A DNA stretch of 64,000 bases. It comes from Alopecurus myosuroides. Lineage: Eukaryota; Streptophyta; Magnoliopsida; Poales; Poaceae. The position numbers and the translations under genes were made by a program. This document shows positions 1-11,994 of the stretch, piece by piece. The number at the start of each line of letters is the position of its first letter. Position 1 is the first letter of the stretch. The notes beneath the pieces were generated by a model. That model ran no database searches and was not told the origin of the DNA. It was given only the letters and a program-made list of their open reading frames with translations. The stretch covers positions 501,225,919 through 501,289,918 of the forward strand of contig CM054058.1 in NCBI GenBank assembly GCA_028641055.1. The letters are read 5' to 3'.

Positions 1-1683
1 AGCCCTATGAATCGTTGCTTCTGTTACGAACCTATCACATGTATCCTTTAAACCTGATATTGCCTCATCTCCACTCCTATAACCCCTTTGCTTGTGCCCG
101 TGTCTTACTAGCATGCTTAGGGCTGTTTTGCTCGAGTCTGTTACCCGTTACTTTCTGTTACCATATCTCTATTATTGTTCTGGGGCTCGATATTAAACAA
201 CAACCTGTTAATTTTGAGGTAATAATAATTTGATGATAAGGCACCGGCAGGAGGCCCGGCGTGGTTTTGAAGCCTGCTAGTGTCGACCCTAATTAGGAAA
301 AGGGTCTTGTCTACTGATCCATGATGAGCGCACTAACCGCATGTGGGAAGAGAGTATGGGCGCCCCCCTCAATTTGATTCGGTTCACATCTCGTCCAAAT
401 CGCCTCATTTAGTTCGGGTTTTCCATTTGCCGCATGCATATTGCAGGTGCGAACCCTTGGCGCCAGGGTGGAACTTTTGTAGTCGGCATTTAGGGAGACA
501 CGTTCTTAGAGTGCTATGAGGGTCCCCTTTTCTTCGTGGGGCTTGATTAGCCGTGCGCTCACTGCACGGGGTTCTTTGGGCTTGATGCGAAGAAGAGTTG
601 AGTTGTGTTGAGTGCCTCGCTTGGTGGGTTAGCTCCCCGCCTGGCGGGTCATTCTTACGTGTACGGCCAAATTGGTGCATCCCTGCAGGGTTAAATCTTC
701 TCGAGAAGCCGTGTTTTCCGCGGTTATGGATTACTTGGTGAAAGTACTGGCTAACAAGTACTCAGAACAACTTACACCTAACTAATGATAACTTGACTAG
801 TAATAGTCTTATTGACACAATAACTTGATCCATCATTAATCCAACTGGGTGAGTTTATCCTCGGATTGCTTCTTTGGATAAGGGGCGAGGTCCAGGATGG
901 GTTTGTTTGGTGGTTAGTTGTTAGTTGGTTCCGATACGCTATCTTATCTCCTTTCTGTTAGCCGGAAGTTGTAGTATGTTTCTGTATTTGGTTAGAGCAG
1001 CCAGCTGTCGCATCTTTTGTATCACCCTTTCTTCCATTGAACCCAAAGCATCTGTGCTTGGTGTTGACTGGTTACACTTTGGTGAATTGTGAGTCTTGCT
1101 TGCCAGTACGTTTATGTACTGACCCCTTTGGGGTTGTGGTTTCCGCAGACTACGTTTCCGAGGATCTACATGGTGGCTACTACGTGGAGTTTGACGAGGC
1201 TGCTGACGAGTAGATAGCGGACCCGGGCAGGATCCGAGACTTCGTGGATGGGCTCCGTCTTTTCGTTTCCGGCCTCTTAGGCCTATTTGGATCTTGTCTG
1301 TACTCAGACATGTTGAATGCTTCCGCTGTGATGTAATGATGATATGTTGGGACATGTGTCCTCTGGATGATTGTATTTGCTATCTCTGCTCTAGTGAGAG
1401 CGATTTGCAACTTATTTCCATCTTTTGTGTCGTAGAGATCTGTTGTGATATCACTTGTTCCAATGCCGTTGACGTACCATGTGTGTATGTTTTGAAGTAC
1501 GTCAATGGAAGTATCTGGATTTCTATGGGATGGTTTGCGCAGACGATGAATAGTAAGAGAATGGTTGTCACACGTTTACGTGTTGGCCTGCTCATATTGA
1601 GATGCGGATGCCGGTATGCCCCGTAAGCTATTTATCTACTGTTTAACGGACTGTGAGTATCCCCTAGAAGTCCGGGTGCGACA
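1..1683 (+). repeat. Element A, 5' LTR (3' part only, cut by window edge)
   Basis: This segment matches 5516-7197 almost base for base. I counted about 20 substitutions and one indel by eye, roughly 1.2 percent. It ends in GGGTGCGACA and is followed directly by a methionine-tRNA-type primer binding site, so it is the end of a 5' LTR in plus orientation. The start of the LTR and the upstream target-site duplication lie outside the window. Short open frames inside it, including a 138-codon minus-strand frame, recur in every LTR copy and are not taken as genes. Confidence 0.9.
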
Positions 1684-2462
1684 AATGGTATCAGAGCCTG
1701 TCTGCCTGTAGGATCCCTTTTTACTGGTCGCAGTTGAGTCTAGAAACTATTTTGTAGCTATATAGGAAAAATGAAACGTGAGAGTAGGAATTCTGTCATT
1801 TTTCTTCTTTCCCCACCCACCCACCCCTTTTCTGGTAAGGAAGTGCAACGTTGTTTTCCCTTCTCATCTAAACTTTCAAGTTAGGTTTTCACGTATCCTG
1901 GTTTCTCAAGGATAGTTATATCTACTAGACCATAGGAATGGAGGTGGTTGTGACATGATTTATCATGTTGCCTACTCACGATTGAGAACGGAGGCGTGTA
2001 AGCCCCGGTAGCAGATCCTCTATTCCTTAAGCAGTAGATATTGATCCTTTAGAAGCCCGGATGGGTTTTCCGTAGTACCTCAGGAGTGTTTTGTTCTCGT
2101 TTTCCCGTTGTTGTTCCGTTATCCTGTTCTTCTCAACATCCTTTTCGTCCGTTGAAATCTTGTTGTTGCTTCCCACTTCAGTTGTTCTACCGACGTCTAA
2201 TCAATAACTCTGTTCAACCCTTCTGGCCAGATAGTCTATTCTCCAAATGAATCAAGTTCTATTCAGCTATACACCCTCAATACAAAACCTCTCCCTTAAC
2301 TTGAAAATGTTCCGGTGGTTTGCGAATTCCCTGACGTCTATCCAAGGTGCACGATGTGTTTCACGTGTCACAACTCAAGAGGATCTTCGCAAGAAGTATC
2401 CGGACCTTTTCTCTTTTCAGTAGGAATCTCGGGGCGCGATTCCTTCAAGGGGGGGGGCGTTT
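1684..2462 (+). pseudogene. Element A internal region: collapsed Gypsy polyprotein remnant
   Basis: Only 779 bp separate the two 4.7-kb LTRs. After the primer binding site comes non-coding leader, then about 2205-2330 matches the protease-to-RT linker also kept in element B (EFPDV-type codons near 2330). About 2347-2460 then encodes a piece like the integrase C-terminal tail of Tekay/Del-type Gypsy elements (VFHVSQLKR). The region ends in a purine tract, AAGGGGGGG, just before the 3' LTR, a good polypurine tract. RT, RNase H and the integrase core are absent. It cannot encode transposition proteins and would depend on enzymes from elsewhere. The assignment to a Tekay-like parent is inferred from these short fragments. 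Confidence 0.7.
1686..1698 (+). other. Element A primer binding site
   Basis: TGGTATCAGAGCC begins two bases after the LTR end. This is the classic plant primer binding site complementary to the 3' end of initiator methionine tRNA. It fixes the orientation of element A as plus. Confidence 0.9.
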
Positions 2463-3409
2463 TGTAACATCCCAAGTATGTAAAATAGCCATTAGAATGT
2501 TTTGCTCTCTGTTATTTTATGTTTTGCATCATGACATCATGTTCATTGCATTTGTTTTGCTTGTTTTCCATTTGTTTTCCTCTGTTTTGCTTTGTTTTCC
2601 AACTGTTTTCCTTTGTTTTCTATTTGAATTTCAAATCAAATTTCAAACCTTTTGTTTCATACTTGTGATGTTACAATTTCCAAAATGATATTTCAAATCA
2701 AAACAATCAATTGTTTCCATTAAAGTGTGATTTCAAAACTGTTGTTTTGTTTCTATCAAAATTCATTTAATATCAAACCCTTTCCAAATTCATTTGCATT
2801 TCCAAAACAGCAACCCCTTTGAAAATTATGAAAATGACAAAACAATTCCATCATTTGTTTCCTTAAACCATAAGGTTCAAACTATTTAAAATTGGCTTTT
2901 AATAGTTCAATTAATTCAAATTGCTTTCAAATTCAAATAAGTTCACAAACAACCACCATGTTAAACTTATGAAAATTACAAAACAATTATAATCTTTTTG
3001 CTTCCAATTAAAATTATATGTTCACCCTATTTAAATTCTTGTTTCAATAATGTCACTTAATCCAAAAATCATTCAAATTAGAACCCATTTACAAACAGCA
3101 CTTATATTTTGAATTTTTGGAAAAACCAAAACTTGGCAAGTGTTGCTATTACAATAAAGAGATTTTACAAATTTTCCCTAAAATATTCTACCCCAAAACT
3201 ATCTCCTTTTTCTTCCTTTTCCAATCAGCAAAAAAATAACAATAGAGCAAAAAAAAAGAAGAGCACAGGGAGAGAGAGAGGCCCAGCCCAACTCCTTTTC
3301 CCTTGGCCCATACCCTTTCCCTCTGTCTTCCTCCTCTGTACGGCGCACCATCCAGGGTGCACACGTAGCAGAGGAGGTGCAGCAACGGCTGTGAGCTTCC
3401 CCCTCCCCC

Positions 3410-3440
3410 TATAAGCTAGCCCGAGTCCCCCTGCCCTAAC
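3410..3440 (+). promoter_or_regulatory. Element A LTR core promoter with telomere-type box
   Basis: A TATAAG box at 3410-3415 follows a pyrimidine-rich stretch. About 20 bp downstream comes CCCTAACCCTAG (about 3433-3444), two telomere-type repeats. In plant housekeeping promoters such telo boxes lie close to the start site. A CT-rich leader and CG-rich sequence follow. The arrangement is seen directly; use as the LTR start site is inferred. The equivalent place in the B LTRs (about 11455-11500 and 16942-16990) also carries TATAT and AAACCCTAACCCTAG. Confidence 0.5.
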
Positions 3441-3995
3441 CCTAGTGCCTTCTTCCTCCTTCTTCCTCTCTCCCCGCCTCCCTTTTCTTCTCCTCCCCTC
3501 TGCTCCCTTCTCCCTGAAACTCTGAACCTGAACCTCACCCCCACCGAAATACCTCCCCTTCCCTCCGGCGATCACCGGCGTTGAGCCCTCCTCTGGCCAC
3601 CCTAACGCCGGGAATGGAACCTCCCCGGTGCCCTCTCCCTCCTCCACCACTCGGTGGGCACCGGGAAGCTCCACAGTGCCGCCGCCATCGAGGTCCTCGC
3701 CGCCGACTGCTGCAGCTGCTCCCTGCCCCGACCGCCTCCTCCTGCCGCTCGAGGTGAGCCATCTCGCCTCCCCTCGATCCCCTTCTCCCCTCTCCCCTCC
3801 GCCACGAGCACACGGCCACAGCAGCCACCAGCACCCGCACGCGCGGACGGCGCCCCTCCGGCGAACAGCAGCCCGCCGGCGGTTGCCCCTTTTTCCATGT
3901 CGAGGTACAGACGGTCGGGTTCAGAGAAAGTTTAGTTAAAATTCTCGCGACAGTCTGCACCTTAACCTTCCCCACGCCCCCTACTGTCACCAAAC

Positions 3996-4073
3996 AGTTC
4001 GACCACCGTAGTGGTTCTGCTCCTTCCGCTCACAGCAGGAGGTGGGGGGATCGAATCCCACCCCCCACGGGAT
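3996..4073 (+). repeat. tRNA-like module in element A LTR
   Basis: A D-arm-like hairpin (GACCACCGTAGTGGTTC) is followed about 45 bp later by a T-arm-like hairpin around GGATCGAATCC, close to the Pol III B-box GGTTCGANNCC. Spacing is roughly that of a tRNA, but the acceptor stem does not close. It is a tRNA-like relic or Pol III-type promoter, not a functional tRNA gene. A counterpart occurs at the same relative place in the B LTRs. Confidence 0.4.
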
Positions 4074-7000
4074 TAATCCCACTTTTTCTTTTTCTATTTT
4101 TCCAATCCAGCACAATCCTCATATCACACACAGATCCTTGTAAATTATTTTCTAGATCCCTGCTATTAATTCTAAGTCCCTAGATGTAATAAAAAATGGC
4201 AGATTACACCTTAATATTGTAAATTGCCTAAATAATTCATCTTAACTCCAAATTCAACTTTTCAAACATGTTTTCGGTACCAAATTGAATGCTCTATCCA
4301 AATATAATTTTTTTTTACTGTTTTGAATATTTTAAATTGGTGCAATATTTGAAAACTTGTTTAATTCATTTAATTTTGCAAAAATCATAACTTGGGCATA
4401 AAAATTCCAAATTCAACAAACTAAATATGTTTTCCAATCAACTTTTCATGTACTTTCCAAATATCAACTTTGTTTGCTGTTTTGAATAATTTAAATTGCT
4501 GAAAACAATTGTTTCTTAATTGTTGCATTTAAAATTGCCAAAATAATAACTTGCTCATTTTAAATCCAATTTCAACAAATGAAATATGTTTTCCATGCAA
4601 AATTAAACCACCTTTCCAAATATAAAATTTGTTTCATGTTTTGAATAATTAAAATTGGTTGAATAATTTAAACCTTGTTTAAATCATTTAATATTGCTAA
4701 ATTCATAACTTGGTCAAATTAAATTCTTTTTGAACATATAAAATATGTTTTCAAACCATCAAAGTATAAACTTTTCAAATATGAATTTGGTTTAATGTTT
4801 TGAACAAATAAAACTTCAAATAATTTCATACTTGAATTAATTCATTTAAATCTTGTTTAAACTTGTTTAATTCCCAAGTAATTTATCCTAAATCCTTTTT
4901 CAACAAGTGAAACATGTATTCCACCTAAAATGGTGTGTTCTTATCAAATATGAATTTTGTTATTTGTTTTGAACAATTAAAAATGGTGAAAACAACAAAT
5001 GCTTGTGTAACACCTTTAAGTAACCAAAATTCCCTAACTTAATAAACAAATTTCAAACCTGGTAGACCTTATTTCCAATTGATTCTATTGTTGTTATTTT
5101 GCTGTTTTCCTCATCCATGCATCATGCTAATCCACTTTCACCTATTGATTAGTTGTAAAACAATTATTTCAACCATAATTCATGGGCTTTCCATATGCAA
5201 TCTAAATTGCATGTGGGGTCCATTTAATCATGTTGTTATCTTGTCAACTAGTTTATTTTGATGCATCACTTAAATTGCCATGCATCATCCCATGTTTGTG
5301 CATTATGCCATGTTACTGATTGTTTGTCTCTCTGCGTTGTTTGTTTGCTTCTTCTCGGATATACGACGACGTTGAGACAGACGATACTTGCGACACCCCG
5401 TCTAAGGATCTAGCTCAGTACCAGGCTGCTGAGTTTGCAGGCAAGTATTCACTCACATGAACCATTGTGTTCCTTTCAACATTGGATACCGATACTTTCC
5501 GTTGTCTATTCTGCTAGCCCTATGAATCGTTGCTTCTGTTACGAACCTATCGCATGTATCCTTTAAACCTGATATTGCCTCATCTCCACTCCTATAACCC
5601 CTTTGCTTGTGCCCGTGTCTTACTAGCATGCTTAGGGCTGTTTTGCTCGAGTCTGTTACCCGTTACTTTCTGTTACCATATCTCTATTATTGTTCTGGGG
5701 CTCGATGTTAAACAACAACCTGTTAATTTTGAGGTAATAATAATTTGATGATAAGGCACCGGCAGGAGGCCCGGCGTGGTTTTGAAGCCTGCTAGTGTCG
5801 ACCCTAATTAGGAAAAGGGTCTTGTCTACTGATCCATGATGAGCGCACTAACCGCATGTGGGAAGCGAGTATGGGCGCCCCCTCAATTTGATTCGATTCG
5901 CATCTCGTCCAAATCGCCTCATTTAGTTCGGGTTTTCCATTTGCCGCATGCATATTCCAGGTGCGAACCCTTGGCGCCAGGGTGAAACTTTTGTAGTCGG
6001 CATTTAGGGAGACACGTTCTTAGAGTGCTATGAGGGTCCCCTTTTCTTCGTGGGGCTTGATTAGCCGTGCGCTCACTGCACGGGGTTCTTTGGGCTTGAT
6101 GCGAAGAAGAGTTGAGTTGTGTTGAGTGCCTCGCTTGGTGGGTTAGCTCCCCGCCTGGCGGGTCATTCTTACGTGTACGGCCAAATTGGTGCATCCCTGC
6201 AGGGTTAAATCTTCTCGAGAAGCCCTGTTTTCTGCGGTTATGGATTACTTGGTGAAAGTACTGGCTAACAAGTACTCAGAACAACTTACACCTAACTAAT
6301 GATAACTTGACTAGTAATAGTCTTATTGACACAATAACTTGATCCATCATTAATCCAACTGGGTGAATTTATCCTCGGATTGCTTCTTTGGATAAGGGGC
6401 GAGGTCGAGGATGGGTTTGTTTGGTGGTTAGTTGTTAGTTGGTTCCGATACGCTATCTTATCTCCTTTCTGTTAGCCGGAAGTTGTAGTATGTTTCTGTA
6501 GTTGGTTAGAGCAGCCAGCTGTCGCATCTTTTGTATCACCCTTTCTTCCGTTGAACCCAAAGCATCTGTGCTTGGTGTTGACGGGTTACACTTTGGTGAA
6601 TTGTTAGTCTTGCTTGCCAGTACGTTTATGTACTGACCCCTTTGGGGTTGTGGTTTCCGCAGACTACGTTTCCGAGGATCTACATGGTGGCTACTACGTG
6701 GAGTTTGACGAGGCTGCTGACGAGTAGATAGCGGACCCGGGCAGGATCCGAGACTTCGTGGATGGGCTCCGTCTTTTCGTTTCCGGCCTCTTAGGCTTAT
6801 TTGGATTTTGTCTGTACTCAGACATGTTGAATGCTTCCGCTGTGATGTAATGATGATATGTTGGGACATGTGTCCTCTGGATGATTGTATTTGCTATCTC
6901 TGCTCTAGTGAGAGCCATTTGCAACTTATTTCCATCTTTTGTGTCGTAGAGATCTGTTGTGATATCACTTGTTCCAATGCCGTTGACGTACCATGTGTGT

Positions 7001-7254
7001 ATGTTTTGAAGTACGTCAATGGAAGTATCTGGATTTCTATGGGATGGTTTGCGCAGACGATGAATAGTAAGAGAATGGTTGTCACACGTTTACGTGTTGG
7101 CCTGCTCATATTGAGATGCGGGTGCCGGTATGCCCCGTAAGCCATTTATCTACTGTTTAACGGACTGTGAGTATCCCCTAGAAGTCCGGGTGCGACATCT
7201 TGGTACCAAGAAAAATTATCTAAATAATTGTTTCAAGAATGGTTACAATAATTT

Positions 7255-7446
7255 CAATGCCCATCGATGACCCTCGATGATCATCCATGACCCTCCATGA
7301 CCCTCGATGAACCAAATGACCCTCGATGATCCCCGATGATCCTTGATGACCCTTGATGACCCACGACGATCCTCGATGGCCATCAATATGAACCTCGAAG
7401 ACCCTCGATGATCCTTGATGATCATAGATGACCCTTGATGAGCAAA
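7255..7446. repeat. Minisatellite of GATGACCCTCGAT-type units
   Basis: About fifteen imperfect copies of a 12- to 15-bp unit (GATGACCCTCGAT, GATGATCCTTGAT) run in tandem. They lie between the end of element A and the MULE remnant. Both strands stay open because the unit is mostly a multiple of three; the resulting HRGSS/HQGSS peptides are artefacts. Bases 7198-7254 and 7447-7700 hold AT-rich sequence, probably the 3' flank of the MULE, with nothing I recognise. Confidence 0.7.
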
Positions 7447-7699
7447 ATTGAGCAACACCTCCTTTGTATTTGGAGTTTTCACATACACGATAGATCATAT
7501 AAACAATAAATTTTAAACATAATTCTACAGATCATAGTTTTCACAGTAAATTCTTACAGACCATAGTCTTGACACCAAAATGACCACAAACTTGATAGTT
7601 TAGAAGCTCACACAATGACTACAAACTTCAAATAACACCAGAACATGGAATTGAAGAACATAATGGATCAGCACCTGCATCTCTACCAGCACCTACATG

Positions 7700-9784
7700 T
7701 TGACCAGCTCTGAAGTAAGACATCATTCTTGGGGCCTAGAATTGTGCCCTAGGACCTGGTTGTGTCGTGTGATCTTGTGCCCTTTTAGCTGTTGCAGTTG
7801 GAGCTTCTGATGCCAATGATTCTTGAGATGAACTTGGACCACTTTTTGCTTGCATTCTCCTATTGGCCTATAAACAATAGAGTTAGAAATGATGTATAAA
7901 TACTAAGTTCATCTGGCAGTAACATAGTATCATGCATACAACAATTGAGTTAATATTACCATGTGGATATTTTTCCTCACAACAAGGTCTGGCCTCAAAG
8001 GAATTGAGCAGCTAAGGTACTTCTGCCCCTTCAAATTGCAGTTACTACAAGTATTTGTAGCCATCTTGGATGTCTCCTTTTTTTAGGAACTTCAAACTTC
8101 CCTTTCCTCCTCTTTTCCCGCCTTCTTCCTCTAAGATGATCTTTGAAAGTAGGGGGATGATGTCAGTTGTATTTGTTTTTGTCCAACCATGCTCTGCTGG
8201 CATAGGATAAAACACTGGGTTGTAGCTCTTCAAATAGAAGGTTTTTTTTAAGAAATCACTTACAAACTCCTCTGGATGCATACATGTCTTTTATATACCA
8301 TTGGCAACATGATTGCAAGCCAATCCTGTCATTTTCCACTTTCTACAAGAACAAGTCTTAGTGTCCAGGTTTACTTCATGAGTATTTGCTCCACTATTTA
8401 CTTGCCACAGTCCCAAATCAAACATGTTGAGTCTCCGGAGTATTTCTTCATCAACTCTAATCTTTCTGCATAATGGGGTGTGATTTCCCAGCCACATGTT
8501 CTAGCACATTCCCTCTTACCATCATGCATAATCATTTGTTTGCCATATATCCCAACCAACATAGTCAATATTGGTTTGTTCCTCACATCAAGAATATACT
8601 TATTGAATACTTAACTGAGATTTTTTCCAAGTCAGTTTGGCAATTTCTATCCATTGCCCACCTTGCCCAAGTATGAACTGGAATTTTAGAAAGCCAGGCC
8701 CAAGCTAGCTCACATTGCTTCTTCATTTCCTCCATTCCTCTATCAAATTCATCTTTAGTGTAAGAGTAAGCAGCAGTACCCATACACTTCATTAGATCCT
8801 CTCCGCTAAACCCTGCTATTTGGAAATTGGCATAAATGTGCCTCGGGAAGAATATATATGGACTATTTTGAAATACAGTGTTCACAGCTTAGAGTAGTCC
8901 TTTCTGCCTGTCTGACATTATTGTGTAGTATACAAATTTATCTTGTTCTCCTCCAAGTGCTTCCTTCAACTGCTCAAGAAACCATTGCCAATTTTATGTA
9001 TCTTCCTTAGCAACTACTACCCCAAGCAATTGGATAGATATTATTGTTCCCATCTCTTCCAGTATTTGCAATAATTTGAGCTCCTATTGTTAGCTTGATG
9101 AAACAGCCATCCAAGCCAATAAATGGCGTACAACCTACAAGAAATCCTTCCCTTGCAACATTTACATAGAAAAAAGGCCATGAAATCTTGGGATGTAGCT
9201 CATATTCACAACTTGTCCTTTCTTCATTGCCTCTACTTGTTCCTATGTGGGTGCACTGCACATGGAACCAGGATTTTCCTCAATCATAGTCTGGAGATAA
9301 TCTTTGAGCCTATAGTACTGTCTCTTGTGACCTCCAAGCACCATTTCCCTGGCTTTAGTCCTAGCCCTGTAGGCACACCTCTTGGACACAAACACACCAA
9401 AATCCTTTCTTGCCTTTTCTTTTAAAGATGCACATATGCACTGCTCAACCACTTTGAATTTACCCTTGTGCCTGAGGGATCAGTTGAACATGTGTGCTGC
9501 AAATGCATTTTCTTTACACAAAAGGTCTTCTCATTATTTATTTCAGATGTTTTCATATAAAACTCACATCCAAACATATCTTTCTTCTTGCACCAAATCT
9601 TAAATTGTCAGGTGTGCTTATATGGTAATGAAAATTCCTAACTTGCACTATGTGAAGTCTTGGTAGTGCTTCTCTGAATTGATATACATCTCTAAAAAAA
9701 TGCAAGCATAAATTGTTGCCCTGGATTCTCCCTATCTCATCATACCAAACCCTTTCCTTGGCCTTCTTTGCTCTACCTGCTGTG
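7700..9784 (-). pseudogene. Mutator-like (MULE) transposase pseudogene, middle and C-terminal part
   Basis: Read on the minus strand from 9784 downward, pieces of a mudrA-type transposase appear in the correct order but in shifting frames. First is a MuDR N-terminal domain (DVYQFREAL, VQVRNFHYH; 9553-9770). A linker with ARKDFGVFVSKRC follows (9243-9452). Then comes the MULE DDE core (FIGLDGCFIK, TGRDGNNNIYPIAW; 9007-9261), a helical region (8398-8885), and a SWIM zinc finger (CSCRKWKMTGLACNH; 8291-8497). A Ser/Thr-rich tail follows at about 7700-8045. Family role: cut-and-paste transposase binding terminal inverted repeats. Frameshifts and stops make this copy dead. Its first exon part lies 31 kb away at 40918-41138 because an LTR element inserted at 9785. 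No terminal inverted repeats were found. Confidence 0.85.
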
Positions 9785-10337
9785 TGAACGGATAGTAAGG
9801 GCACCTAGAGGGGGGGTGAATAGGTGTTACGACCAATTTTAATTTTTCTTCAAGATTAGGCTTGACACAAAGGTAAATTCTCTAGACAATGCAACTAAGG
9901 TGAATTTACATATATGACAAGTACAACAATAAATGCAATGCAAACACAAGCAAAAGATAAGGGAACGAGATAACCGATAGGAAGCACGTGGAGACACGAT
10001 GTATTCCCAAGTTCCTCCTTGTTAAGGGAGCACGTCTCGTTGGAGGGGTGTGAGCTCGCCACGAAGGCATACTCAACGCCACAAAGGCCTCACCCTATTA
10101 TGTGATGAACCCCGCCACAAAGGCCTAGTACACCTTCCACTATTGATCCCCTTTGAGGCGGGAATCGAGTCCTTTACAAACAAGTTTGGGTCACACACCC
10201 ACAACCAAATTGGGGGCTCCCAACAATCACAAGAATCACCAAGAGAGAGACAAGATGTCTAGGTTCTCCACAAGAGGAAACCCTAGACTAGTTCCCCTCA
10301 AACAAATGAGGGGGGAAATGCAATCCTGTTAGTGAAG
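9785..10337 (-). repeat. Solo LTR X, left part
   Basis: It begins TGAACGGATAG directly after CTGTG (9780-9784) and continues at 40061 after the 29.7-kb insertion of element C. The other end, CTTTCA at 40912, is followed by CTGTG again, giving a clean 5-bp duplication. The CCTAGAGGGGGGGTGAATAG motif, reverse complement of CTATTCACCCCCCCTCTAGG, is shared with the end of the element D LTR, so X is an LTR lying in minus orientation. Total length is about 1.4 kb with no internal region, so it is a solo LTR. Bases 10333-10337 (TGAAG) are the target site of C. Confidence 0.85.
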
Positions 10338-10667
10338 TGATGACCCACAAGTATAGGGGATCGCAACAGTCTTCGAGGGAAGTAAAACCAAAATTTATTG
10401 ATTCGACACAAGGGGAGCCAAAGAATATTTATATGCCTTAACAACTGAGTTGTCAATTTAGCTGCACCTGAAAGTAGGCTTGCTCGCAATAATTTATCAG
10501 CGGTAACAGTTTTATAGCAGCGGTATAAATAAAATAACAGCAATAGTAAAATAGTAACAGCAGTAGCAATCACGGAAAACAACAGTATGAAAAGTACTGT
10601 AGGCATAGAGGGAATGGATGGACGGGCGTTGTATGGATAACATAGGTCATGTAATAATCTAACACAG
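10338..10667 (-). repeat. Element C 3' LTR, first piece (before element B)
   Basis: It aligns with 38970-39298 of the other LTR with clearly more differences than the A, B or D LTR pairs show. It begins TGATGACCCACAAG and stops at the CACAG target site where element B entered. Together with 20706-21769 it forms a roughly 1.39-kb LTR. Confidence 0.9.
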
Positions 10668-11839
10668 TGTAACATCCCAAGTATGAAAACCATCCCCTTA
10701 GAATGTTTGTTGCATGTTTATTTAAGTATGGCATCATGTCATCATATTGTTCCATGTTGTTTGCATTTGTTTCTTAATTGTTGCATTTGTTTTTCCACTG
10801 TTTTCACAACTCAAATTCAAACCTTATTCAAACAATGGTTTCATACTTGCTCTGTTACAACATTTTGAATAAAAATCACAACTAAAAACAACCCAGTTGT
10901 TTCATGTTTTTCCATAGTGATCACTTGTGAAAATGATGGTTTTAAATCAATCATTTATTTTCCAAACACATTTAAAATTCAAATCCAAGCACCCAAAACA
11001 GAATCATTTTGAAATTATGTTGTTACCAAAACAAATCAACTCAAATTGTCTAATTACCATAGGGGTTACCCTATTTTAAATGTTGGTTTTATTAATGATC
11101 TTTAATATTAAAAATTTCACCTAAATTTGTTTTAATTTCAAACAGCAGGCCAATATTCAATCATTTGAAAATAAAAGTTAAAACCTGTTTGCATTTGCCC
11201 TAAAGAACTCCCTCTAATTTTTTCAAAATTTTCTCTAACTTAAAACCTATCTTTCTCTTCCAAATTCTAATTCAGCAAAAAAAAAGTAACAAAACCAAAT
11301 AATAAAAAGAAAAAGAACGCACAGGAGAGGGGAAGAGGCAGGCCCAGCCCACCAGGCTGCAGCCCGAACCTTTCTTCCCCAACCTCCGTACGCTGGCGTC
11401 ACCAATGGTGACAGCAACGTGTGCGCTGCCCCACTTCTCCACCCCATCCCCCTCCCTCCTATATCTACTCCCCATTCCCGTGGCAAACCCTAACCCTAGC
11501 CGCACCCTCTCCCTTCTCTCCCCATCTCCGCCGCCATCGAGAGGAACACGCCGCCTTCTTCCTCTGCCACGGCCGCCGCTCGCCGGAACACGGCGCCGCC
11601 GCCTCCGTCTCCCTCCGGCCGCGCAGAGGGCACCCCTGCGAAGAGGGTAATCTCCTCTTTCCATTCCCCTACTCTCCCCTCTCGTTCCCTTGCTGTATGC
11701 ATCGAATTCTTCCATGCCAAGGTGCAGCTTTTGTTTTGTTCGTTGTCAGAGATGAGCTCCTGTACGTGTGCGTTTGCAGTTTCAGTTACACCGATTTTCG
11801 AGGGTCAAAACCAAACCGACCCACTCTCCATCACAACAG

Positions 11840-11912
11840 CGCAGCAGCCCATCTGGTAGCAGCACACAGCGCGCAAGCCCCAGGTCGCGGGATCAAATCC
11901 CCAGCCCCCCAC
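11840..11912 (+). repeat. tRNA-like module 1 in element B 5' LTR
   Basis: An A-box-like AGCCCATCTGGTAGC is followed by a T-arm-like hairpin around GGATCAAATCC, a one-base variant of the Pol III B-box. The same copy sits at about 17327-17399 in the 3' LTR. There is no closed acceptor stem, so it is tRNA-like only. Confidence 0.4.
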
Positions 11913-11994
11913 CTTTTTCTGTCTATTTTTGGAATTGGATTCAGGGTAGTTGATGAACCATAACTCCCTTCGAACTCCTTATCTGTCAACAGAG

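Larger units (their letters stand above)
2463..7197 (+). repeat. Element A, complete 3' LTR (4735 bp)
   Basis: It starts TGTAACATCCC and ends GGGTGCGACA, with the TGT...ACA ends expected of an LTR. The last 1.7 kb is duplicated at the window start. It has a GC-rich, promoter-like core (about 3260-3930) set in very AT-rich flanks (2463-3250 and 4080-5330) made of diverged TTTTGAAT/TTCAAAT-type sequence. The 3' third resembles the B LTRs, clearly diverged. LTRs this long around under 1 kb of internal DNA are typical of LARD-type non-autonomous elements. The family name is not certain; Sukkula-like elements of Triticeae are one comparison. Confidence 0.9.

Noticed and set aside
3225..3993. Overlapping 98- to 152-codon minus-strand ORFs in the A LTR
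   Set aside because: All come from the G-rich complement of a CT-rich leader; low-complexity Gly/Arg/Glu peptides without homology.
7220..7498. HRGSS/HQGSS repeat protein, or CRISPR-like array
   Set aside because: Tandem minisatellite without spacers; the peptide follows from a unit length divisible by three.
11421..11963. 180-codon plus-strand ORF (repeated at 16908-17450)
   Set aside because: It lies in the GC-rich LTR core of element B, is Pro/Ser/Arg-rich, has no domain and recurs only because the LTR is duplicated.
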